Made by a program: the position numbers and the translations under genes. A DNA stretch of 64,000 nt from Cunninghamia lanceolata (Eukaryota > Streptophyta > Pinopsida > Cupressales > Cupressaceae). This document shows, in pieces, positions 45,861-55,341 of this stretch. The stretch covers positions 3,224,001 through 3,288,000 of the forward strand of contig BSBN01000242.1 of the NCBI GenBank assembly GCA_027924645.1, given 5' to 3'. Positions within the stretch are counted from its first letter, which is position 1. The number at the start of each line of letters is the position of its first letter. The notes below the pieces were generated by a model that ran no database searches, was not told the origin of the DNA, and was given only the letters and a program-made list of their open reading frames with translations.

Positions 45861-47227
45861 ATGGTGGAGAATGGTGATGAGGTCCCCAATCTGTCTTCTT
45901 TTGGGGTGCGCATGCCTCGAACTAGTGCTTTTAAATTGTAGAAGGTAAATGGGTGCTTGGAGAGGGCCCATGTTCATCTGGTGTTGGTGATCCAATCAGA
46001 GGCGGTGGCTAATGATCTGGATTACTACATCAAGCATGTTTTGATTTGCAATTTTATGGGGATGAGGGTTTCTCTTTCATTCCTTGGTATCTGGACCCAT
46101 AAGACATGGAATCCGGAAGGTGACTTTGATATTTTGATGGCTGCAAATAACTTCTTTTTGGTAGATTTTTTCATGTATTTCAGTTTGAAACAAGGTGTTT
46201 GAAGGTGGGACTTATTTTTATAGTCAAGTTGGCCTATTCATAAAACCATGGCATGCTAGCTTTAATTCGGTGGAGGAGTTGCCTTCTAAGGTCCCTGTTT
46301 GGGTTCATCTTCCTCGGTTGCTACTTGAATGTTGGAGAAGTGACATATTGCAGTCGATTGCTTTGTTGCTGGGAAAACCTATTGGTCCTTCTCAACAAAT
46401 TTTGAATAAGAAGATTTTATCTTATGTGTGGCTATGTGTTGAGATTGATTTGAGTCAACCTTTGCCAGATTCCATAGATTTGACTATTGGTTCTAGCTCC
46501 TAGACCCAGTCATTAGATTATGAGACGTTACCTTTCAAGTGTCGACTGTGTCATGAGTATGGTCATCTTTAGTGGAGGTGTCCTCATGCTTCTGGTGCGG
46601 TTGGTACAAGTAATGTGACCTCTTAGCCTAATGCAGGGTTGGAAAAGGGTAAAGCTCCCATGCAAGGGAGGCTACAGATAAAGATGGTTTTGATCTGGTT
46701 AAGTCTCGTAATCGTGGACGGGGTCAAAAGAGATCTTTCAAGGATTGACAGAAGGAGGAAAATTTTAATAATTTGAGGCATTGGACGAGTTAGTTCAAGA
46801 GGAAGGGTTCCAGGTAGACTTGCAGCTGACAATTGGTTCTTCTATTGAGGAGATGCCTGGGGTACAACCTTCGGTGTTTGCCAAGATGGAACAACTTGGT
46901 GAACAAGGTCCTTAGATGGATACTGATTTGGCTCCTTCAGCTCTGGCTCTAGTTGTGAGAGGTGGGGAAATTGTTGATTCTGGAGGTTCTTCTAGTGTTG
47001 GTGGAGTTATCTTTGAGGCATGGGGTGGTCCTGACTTGGGTAAAAATAAATCTTCTTCCCCTGCCTTGGGTTTGCAGCCAAAAACTCTCAAGAGGGGGGT
47101 TCCTGAGAAACATTCTAAGGTTGGTCACAAGAAGGATCAAGAGAAAGTTAAGCTAGTTGGTGAGACACTGGTTGAGGCAGGTTCAGTGAAGACTATTGAT
47201 GCTCACTTCTCCCAACCTCAACAATGA
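45861..47227 (+). pseudogene. LINE ORF1 (RNA-binding protein), decayed
   Basis: ORF1 proteins coat LINE RNA. Reads MVENGDEVPNLSSFGVRMPR, then a DUF4283-like region (CNFMGMRVSLSFLGIW, VPVWVHLPRLLLECW, YVWLCVEIDLSQPLPD), then a CCHC knuckle CRLCHEYGHL-stop-WRCPH. The stop is TAG at a likely Gln. The last ~100 codons (46916-47227) are Gly/Lys-rich. A frameshift lies near 46195. The ORF1 stop TGA overlaps the ORF2 start as ATGA (47224-47227), suggesting coupled translation in the active ancestor. Confidence 0.7.
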
Positions 47228-50200
47228 TTGTGCTTTCTTGGAATGTGAGGGGTATGAATAGCATCCCTCGACAAAATGCTATTCAAGATTTGGTTCGTAT
47301 TCATTCTCCTGATGTGGTCTTCCTTCAAGAAACTAAGTTATCAGTTGATAGTATGCTATGTGTGGATTCCAAGATTTGGGGTCGTGGACAATGTCAATGT
47401 GTTGGAGCACTTGGTAGCTCTGGTGGGGTGGCCTGTTTATGGGATTCTCGGAAAGTCAATCTAATTTGGTGGCTCTCATGTAGGGGTTTGATTTCTTATG
47501 TTGCTTCTCATCTTGAGTTAGGGGAGAGAGTTCTTTTCTCTAACATATATGCTTTAATTGACTTTCAAGGTAAAGTTTGGTTGTGGGATCATGTAAGATA
47601 TGCGAGGTCTTTGGATCCTAATCTGCCTTGGGTCTTCATGGGGGATTTCAATGATGCCACTTCATTAGAGGAGAAGAGGGGAGGAAGTCCTTATTTGGAG
47701 CCTTCCTCAGGGCTCTTACAGGAAAATGTAGCCCTCGTGAGGTTGGTTGCTATTAAGCCAACAAATAGAGTCTTTACTTGGAGTAATAGGAAAAGTGGAG
47801 ATGTAGCTATTTCAGAAAGATTGGATAGATTTTTGGTGTCCAGTTTTTGGGTGGGAGACAGATGGATGACTAGTTTGGAGATTTTGGATGGACAAGGCTC
47901 TGATCATTGGCTGATTAAGCTTAATGTTGAGTTGCCCCGGTGTTGATTAACACAGTCCTTTAAGTTTTAGCTTATGTGGCTTAGGGACGAGTCTCTTCAT
48001 GATCTGCTTCCTGGCTGGTGGTATCTTGGTAAGCTAGCTTTTGGTATTGCTATGTACTCTTTCTCCAAAAGGCTCATGTATGTGAAGTATAGGTTGAAAC
48101 GCTGGAATAGGCAGCACTTTGGTAATGTGTTCCATGTAAAATAGAATGCTCAAGATAGTTTGGATTTGATCACCAGGCAGATTTGTGACCAAGGCCTCTC
48201 TGAGGAGCTTGGTTTGTTGGAAGCTGATGCGGTGAAGGAGATTGAGGAGTGGGAATTAAGAGAAGATTTTTTTTGGAAACAGAAGTCTTGAATTGAATGT
48301 CTCCAGGCAAGTGATCGAAATACTTATTTCTTTCATAATTCTGTTAAGGATCAAAGACAAGGTAATGTTATTTCCTCTCTCTTGTCACTGGATGGGGAGA
48401 TTTTTTCCTCCTCCACTTCTATTTTTGTTGAATTTGTTCACTTCTTTTCTACTTTATTTTCTGAGGATTCTCCTCCTGTAGAGGAAGATGAAGCTAGGAT
48501 TCTAGATTGTATTCCACCTTTGGTCTCTAATGAAATGAATGAATCTTTGCTTACTCCTATTACCTTGTCAGAGAGCGAGAATGTTGTGTTTTAGATGAAG
48601 AAAGGTAAAGCTCCTGGGCCTAATGGGTTCCCAGCCGAATTTTTCTAGGAGTTTTGGGAAGTGGTTAAGTTGGATCTCTTGGAGGTTGCTCAGGAATCCT
48701 TCATGAGTAAACAAATGCTGAAATCTATGAACGCAACCTTTTAATCTCTCATTCCAAAGAAGGACAGGGCTAACTCTTTGGATCTTTTTAGGCCACGTGC
48801 TTTATGTAATGTTGTTTACAAGATCATTACTAAGTTGATTACTAAGAGGCTGAAATCTTGGCTAAGTGGGTTAATCTCTGAAGATCAAGGGGGCTTTGTT
48901 GCTGGTAGGAAGATAATGTGTGGTGTCATTATTGTTGGGGAGACCATTCATTCTATGGAGTCTTCTAAGGAAAAATCAATGTTTATCAAGTTGGACATGG
49001 CTAAAGCTTATGATCGGGTTAAATAGGATTTCTTATTCAAGATTCTTGAAGCATTTGGTTTTGCTGGTGACTGGATTGAATGGGTCAAGAGTTGTGTTAC
49101 TTGTTCTTCCTTTTCGGTGCTAATTAATGGTGTGCCCATGGATTTGTTTGGTGCTTCTAGGGGGCTCAAACAAGTGGATCCTTTGTCCCCTATTTGTTCA
49201 TCCTACTTGTTGAGGGCTTGGGGAGGTTTATTCGTTCTCGGGTAGAGAGTGGCTTGATTCAAGGTTGGAGTTGGGGAAATGTTATTCCTCCTCAGTCCCA
49301 TCTTTAGTTTGTGGATGATATTGCTTTGATGGGCAGGGCTATGGTTGAGGAAGCTATCAGATGGTGCAATGTGTTGGACAGTTACTTGGCTGCTTCAGTT
49401 CAGCGTATTAATGAGGGGAAGTCTTTCATCTACTTATTTAATACTCCTAAGGTTATCCAGAGGAGAATAGCTGACATTCTTTGCTTCCAGATTGGTTCAC
49501 TCTCCTTTGTTTATCTTGGTATCCCTCTTGCTATTCGTTCTCTTCCTAAACTATTTTAGCAGGGGATTATTGATAAGTTTTAGAGTCCAGTCAATCATTG
49601 GACTTGCAGGTGGCTTTCTTCAGTGGGCAGAGTGACTCTTTTAAAGTTGGTGGTATAGGCTCTCCCTGTTTACAAATGCTTTGTTCTCTTTGCTCCTTTC
49701 AGCTTCATCAAGGACTTTGAGAGGTTGTCTCGTCAGTTCCTTTGGTCTGGTAATCTTCTTCATAGAAAGTGGAGTTTGGTTAAGTGGGATGTTGTTTGTA
49801 GGCCGAAGCAGGAAGGTGGGCTAGGCTTACGTCGGACTGATCTAAATGGGTAGGCTTTAGCAGCTAAATTGTATTGGCATTGGTGTTCACAACAGCAGTA
49901 GTTGTGGGCTAAAATTCTCACCTTTAAATATCTAGGTGTGGTGGAGAGTGCCGAGTTGCCAGATTTAGCTTGGAGGGGAAGGGTTCTATGATTTGGGGTA
50001 CCCTCAAAAGGGGTACCAAGCTTGTTAAGTAGGGGTTGTTTTGGATCTGCAATAGTGGTTAGGATGCTCTTTTTTGGTATGATTCTTAGGATGGGCATCT
50101 TCCCATTTTATCTTCTCATCCTCAACTGCAGGATTTGTGCCAATATTTTATGGATGCTAGTTGGTGTCGTGTGGCTGATTTCAAATCTTAACAGACCTTA

Positions 50201-51528
50201 GGACAGATTACTGTGTCCAGGTGGAAGGATCCTTTGGAGTGGTCTCCTGGTGGTATGGTGGAGGATCATCAAGAGCTTTCTAAGATTTTATTGGATCGTG
50301 TTTGTAATTCTCTTCCTAGGAAAGATGTGCTAGCTTGGGGTCCTAACTCGAATGGCAAATTTTCAGTTGCCTCTAGATATCAAGTTCTAGATAAGCAGTT
50401 CTTTATGAGTTCTAAGGTATCTTGGTGGAAACATGTTTGGAATAAGTTTGTTTGGCCTAAGTGTAATTTCTTTTCTTGGTTAGTGGTTCAAGGCAAGTGG
50501 CTTACTTGGGAAAATCTTTGGAAGCGAGGGCTTCAGGGCCCTTCCATGTGTGTTATGTGTGCTAAGCATGATGAATGTTTTTCCCATCTCTTCTTTCAGT
50601 GTTATTTTGTGAAAGCTATTTGGCACCTCTGGTGGAATCTCTGGAGCCTTCCATGTTGCCATGTTTCTTCTTTGGAAGACTTTTGGAGGAGACAGGGGTT
50701 GTCTCTTGCTAAGACCTCTTTTCTTTGTATTGCTTGGATCATTGGCCCTAGTTTGATTGTTTGGCATATTTGGTTGGAGTACAACAGGAGAATTTTTTTA
50801 GATAAGAAGTTGCTTATTGGGAAGCTTTGGATGAGAATTTTGGGGGTCCTTTAGGAGACTTTCACAGCGAAGTGCGATTTGTCTATTCCAGTTGATCCTA
50901 GGGATCTGGAAGTGGTTAATGCTCTGGGCCTTGTGGGGAGGGGTAAGGGAAATTTGAGTAGTATGCATCGAGGTATGGTCATGAGAGGGTTTCTCGTGTT
51001 GGTTACTGGTGCCCTCCTGCTTTGGGGGAGCTAAAAATTAATACGGATGGATCATCTAGGGGCAATCCTGGGCATGCTGGAGTTGGTGGTATTGGCAGGG
51101 ATAGTTTGGGAGTGGTGGTTTTTTTCTTCTCTATGTATAGAGGTCTACATACTAATAATCTCATGGAGGCTATTGCTATACTTTTGGTGGTTGAGTGTGC
51201 GGTTGGCCTTGGGTGGTGACAGATTGTTTGTGAGTCTAATTCTTAGGTTGTTATTGATATGATGAATAAGTGTCATTTGGAGGATGTGAATTACCAGATG
51301 GTTGTGGTGGTCAAGCAGATTGTTTCTCTGTTCTCTTCTCTAGAGTCTATTATTTTTTGCCATGTTCCTCGGGAGTGGAATAAGGTGGCTGATGGTTTAG
51401 CTAGGTGGGCTACTAAGAGGATGGGATCCTGGTATGTGGATCATTGGGGCAACCTTCCTAGTGATTTGGCCCTTGTTCTTGAGGAGTGGGTTATGGAGGA
51501 CATGAGGTGCTCTTTGGGTGTGAATTAA
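47224..51528 (+). pseudogene. LINE ORF2: endonuclease, RT, zf-RVT, RNase H
   Basis: The AP-type endonuclease (47224-47946, open) shows SWNVRGM, QETKL, FMGDFND and the terminal GSDHWLI. RT begins near 48598 with KKGKAPGPNGFPAEFF, then LISEDQGGFVAGR, FIKLDMAKAYDRV and the catalytic FVDDI near 49309-49323. The zf-RVT region (50213-50854) has WKHVWNKFVWPKCNFFSWLV and CVMCAKHDECFSHLFFQC. RNase H (51022-51528) has INTDGSSRGNPG, NLMEAIA and PREWNKVADGLARWA. Target-primed reverse transcription needs endonuclease and RT in one protein; here four or more frame changes and many TAG/TAA stops prevent that. Confidence 0.9.
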
Positions 51529-51594
51529 TTCTTGGTTTTGTTTGGCCCCTTGGTGGGTTTCTCTTTGTTGGATTTGCAATGCTTTCCTGATTCA

Positions 51595-51600
51595 ATAAAG
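51595..51600 (+). terminator. LINE polyadenylation signal
   Basis: AATAAA in GATTCAATAAAGTTTTTACC, about 30 bp before the T-rich 3' junction; typical of plant LINE 3' ends. Confidence 0.6.
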
Positions 51601-51637
51601 TTTTTACCCTCTTTTTAAATTTTTTTTTTTTCTAAAA

Positions 51638-52737
51638 TATCTTTGTGCCCTTTCTTAATTTATGTCCCATTTTCTGCTGAATATAAATGCATAGCCTTAT
51701 TTTGCCTTGTTCTTTTATTTCCCATCTCCTCTGCAAAATATGTGCCCAAAATTCCTTCATCAAATATTTTGCCTTGAAAAAAATCTCAAAATTGCAAACA
51801 CAATTTCTACAATTTTTGACCAAATATTCTACATGCAAATAATCCAGAAATGCAAATATTTCATTTTTTAAAATTTTAGTAAAATAATTATGTCTAATAT
51901 TTATAAACAATTCACAAATTTTGTAAATTTTTGTAAATGTCGACTTAAGAACCTTTGCTCAAAGGTCTTTGATCATGAATTTTTTAATATTTTTTATTGG
52001 GGACCTTCATTCAAAGGTCACTTGTTAAGAATTTTTTATATATTGTCATTAGCCAAAAGGACCTTCGAATGAAGGGATCTTCAAGCGAAGGTTCTTTGTG
52101 ACCTTCATTCAAAGGTTCTTCAAATGAAGGCCCTTAGATGGCCTTTTTTCCTCTACTCCTCAGATTTCCTTCAAAAAATTTAGTTTCAAACCTTGGGTTG
52201 GACCAGCAAATGGAATCAACATGACAAGATAATTTGTAGGATCGTAGCCCTCAGGGTAATCTTTCCAAAAAGTATAATTTCAAATACATTTAATTTGATT
52301 ATTATATTTATTTTATATTTTCTAGTGAACGTAGGTTTTTCACCAAACATCAAGGTCCTTGTTCGACACATGCAAAAATAGTTTTTTTTTTTGAAAAATA
52401 TCTATACACTAGGTATTGATGACTTTGTTTCAACAGAAAAAATTAATTTCAATATATACAGAAAAAGTTATGCTATATAGTATAAACGTCACTTTTTAAA
52501 AAATACTATTAACTATAAAAAATAAGTTATTAACTGTTACATAAAAAAATTCACAATTTTTTTTTTTAAATTTTAAAAATATATATTTATAATTTACACA
52601 TGAAATCTAAAAAATTACTAGTTTGCACCATCTTCAAATTCTTAATGGTCTAGTTGTTATAGGTGTCAAAAAGTGAAAATTTGGATAAAAATGTTGATTT
52701 CAATGTCCCATTTTGGACAAAAAGTGGGGCACACTAT
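51638..52737. other. AT-rich stretch with ACCTT/AAGGT inverted motifs
   Basis: No gene. Between about 51949 and 52135 short palindromes recur: ACCTTTGCTCAAAGGT, GACCTTCATTCAAAGGTC (twice in variants) and GACCTTCGAATGAAGG. The rest is AT-rich. Confidence 0.55.
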
Positions 52738-53687
52738 TGTGGGATCACCCCAATGTGCAAACTAAAGAATCCCTATTCCAAACCCAAGAATACCTCAGAT
52801 TGAGCTAAGAAGCTCAAAGCACAACAAATGTTTAAAGAAAGCTAAACATTATACCTTCTTGTTGAATGTATGTGCTCTTGGATGTGGTTGCTCATGTGTT
52901 GTACATGATCCCAAGTGATATGCACCTATATTGATGTTGATTTGATGGAGGCTTGATGAAAAACCTTTGCCATTTCAATAGCATGTACTTGCAAATCTTA
53001 GCTCCCCTGATTTGATTGAGAATGACAGTTTATTTATAGATGTTTTGACGAATGATAGATGATTAAGATTTGATTGAAATGGAGGGTTGGTATTGAATAG
53101 GGTAAGCTTCTTGTCTTCTAGGGAAAGCTAAGAAGATTAATGATTGGTATTGATTGTGGATAGAGGGTTAAGATGCATTAGTTTCTAGAGCAAGTTAGCT
53201 TCTAGAGCAAGCCAAGGTGAATGGTTGAGGTTGGTTGTGGATGAAGGGTTAAGATTGAATGAAAGGGAAATGGGTTTTGATTTACTTATTAAATGACAAA
53301 GTGGAAATCAACCTATGGAAAAGGATTTAGTTATTTATTTAAGTGATGCAGTGGGATTTTAGACTAATTAATCAAATAATAAAATTATTTAATTAATTAG
53401 TGACATGGAGATGTAAGAAATTAGATTAATTAAATAATTATGATTTATTTAATTAATTTGGTGATGCGATAATGTGAGAGATTTTCCTAACTATTTAAAC
53501 AAGACTAATTTGTTGAATTAGTTAGTGGTGAGGTGATATGAGCATGTGGTTATATTTAACTAGGATGGTGTCAAAAGTGTCAAAATCGGTAAATTAGTGT
53601 GGTGATAATGTCGACATGGAGTTAGAATTGTGTTAGGATGTCATGTTATGTGTGATGTTAGGATGTGGTGAAATTTAAGTCTCTACA
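52738..53687 (-). repeat. Probable solo LTR (~950 bp), minus orientation
   Basis: Bounded by TGTGGGATCACCCC and TTTAAGTCTCTACA, i.e. a 5'-TGT...ACA-3' unit. On the minus strand it begins TGTAGAGACTTAAATTTCACC. A minus-strand TATA box TATAAATA lies at 53031-53038. No PBS, PPT or second copy is adjacent, and flanking 5-mers (ACTAT, GGGGG) do not form a target duplication, so the LTR call rests on ends plus TATA. Confidence 0.4.
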
Positions 53688-55199
53688 GGGGGTTTCTTAG
53701 GTGAAAAATGTGCAATGTGTTTCATTGTGTTTGCTTGCATTTTTATAGTAGTGTTTGAGCATAGATTCGTTTCAATTTACATTGAAAATAATTTTGTTTT
53801 TTGTATTTCAATAATCGAATATTTCAAAACCACAATTTAGTTTTTGCAACAATTGCAAATCAATAGTGGTGACACTAGTACAAAAAAAGTAAGAAATAGA
53901 TGAAAGACTAGTAAGGTGAGAACTAGTCATGACACTAGAAGAAGAAACATGAGAAGTAGATACACCCTATACAAATAAACCAACACAAAGCGATGATGTA
54001 ACACAAGTAATCAATGAGCCCTATGTTAAAGAGTTGTGACTATAGATCTAAACCATGTGCATGGATCTAAACATAGTATGAAACCTGAACCTCATTGATT
54101 TCGATGTCTAAAAATTATTTTCCTTGATGTATGCTTCCTACATCTATAGGGGAGTGGTGTCATTAGATAACATTTAGGGCTTTTTAAGCAAGGATTGTCC
54201 TGCTTTGGTCAGACCCTTCTTACCAAGTCACTGGTACAAAATAATGTTTAAAGGCAACATACAAGCATAAAATAATGCCTAAGCATGTAGCAATACCTAA
54301 TTTTTTTAAAGGCTCACAAAGAGCCCATCAAGGATCAAGTCTTATTAAATATAGGCTCACCCCACTAAAGCTACAAGAGAGAAATAGATTGAACTTGAGA
54401 TTTAAAAAAAAATTGATGTTATTGGATTTTCTTCCTCAAATATAAAGTAAAATGGAAAACATATATGAACTGCAAAATATTCTTACCATATGAAAATATA
54501 ATAAAGCCTCTCTTCTCAAATTATCTTTTAAAATACAAATTATAAAACATAATATACTTAATTAAGATAGAAAAAATTAATCAAAATATAAATATCATAT
54601 TTTTATGAATAAAACACAAAATCTTCCCAATAAATCTTCTCAAAGCTGCATACATTTTCTTTTTCTTTGAATACTAATAAGACACCTTTACCTTTACAAT
54701 AAAGGAGATGGACACTAACATTAAAACCCTTAAAAAACCTATTTCCTATACGCGCATAAAAAACGAAAAATGAGAAAGGTAATTAGTTTGTTGGCCTAGA
54801 AAAAACTAAATAGGCCGCAACTAAATTTTAAGATTAAAATTTTAGAAGTAAGGAAGAACATTCTCATTTGAAGTCTAAGCAATGCTCCATGTTGGAAGAA
54901 AAAGTTTGTCCAGCAGATTTCATGGGTGAATGATATAGATTCTTCTACAGGTTAACACGTGTACGACAACATCAACTCTTTATACGAACTTAAATGACAG
55001 TGCCGCAAAACATGTTATAGATCATATTTTTGTAGAGATCACGTCGGTTTGAATTTCCGTGCAAACATTTGAAAAGAAATTTAAATACAGTTAAATTATG
55101 AGAGCATTTAATAAACCATTTAAAGGACTCAGATTGTCTCAATTTCTGCTGTGCAATAGCCTACTTGAAACTCTATTACAGTCGTTCAAAGTAACAGCT
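53688..55199. other. Non-coding stretch downstream of the NLR exon
   Basis: AT-rich. No gene, RNA or clear repeat recognised. It is on the 3' side of the minus-strand NLR, so may hold its 3' UTR; no clear polyadenylation signal was seen. Confidence 0.4.
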
Positions 55200-55341
55200 C
55201 TAACATTTAAAGGAGGTAGCCGTCCCTGAATATTAGTCCTTCAAAATACTTCCATCCGGCCACACCTTTCCAAGTTCAAAGTGCCTCGGCGGTGACAAGT
55301 TTTGGCAATAGTAGGGGGAGGTTCTTTAAGCTAGGGCACCC
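55200..55341 (-). pseudogene. LRR-like sequence beyond the NLR stop
   Basis: Directly after the TAA (55342-55344) the same minus-strand frame continues GCPSLKNLPLLLPKLVTAEAL. It then needs a frame change to read LNLERCGRMEVF. This looks like the normal C-terminal LRR end of the protein, cut off by a CAA-to-TAA type change. Alternatively it is ordinary 3' UTR in an allele with a shortened end. Confidence 0.5.

Larger units (their letters stand above)
45372..51628 (+). mobile_element. L1-clade plant LINE, near full length, decayed
   Basis: About 6.26 kb: GC-richer 5' UTR (from about 45372), ORF1 with a CCHC knuckle, and ORF2 with endonuclease, RT, zf-RVT and RNase H. The 3' end has AATAAA (51595-51600) and an A/T-rich tail. 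TTTCTAAAA occurs immediately outside both ends (45363-45371 and 51629-51637), a candidate 9-bp target duplication, although the sequence is low complexity. Every domain is recognisable but frameshifts and stops disrupt both ORFs. A C-terminal RNase H is typical of a subset of plant L1 elements. Confidence 0.85.
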
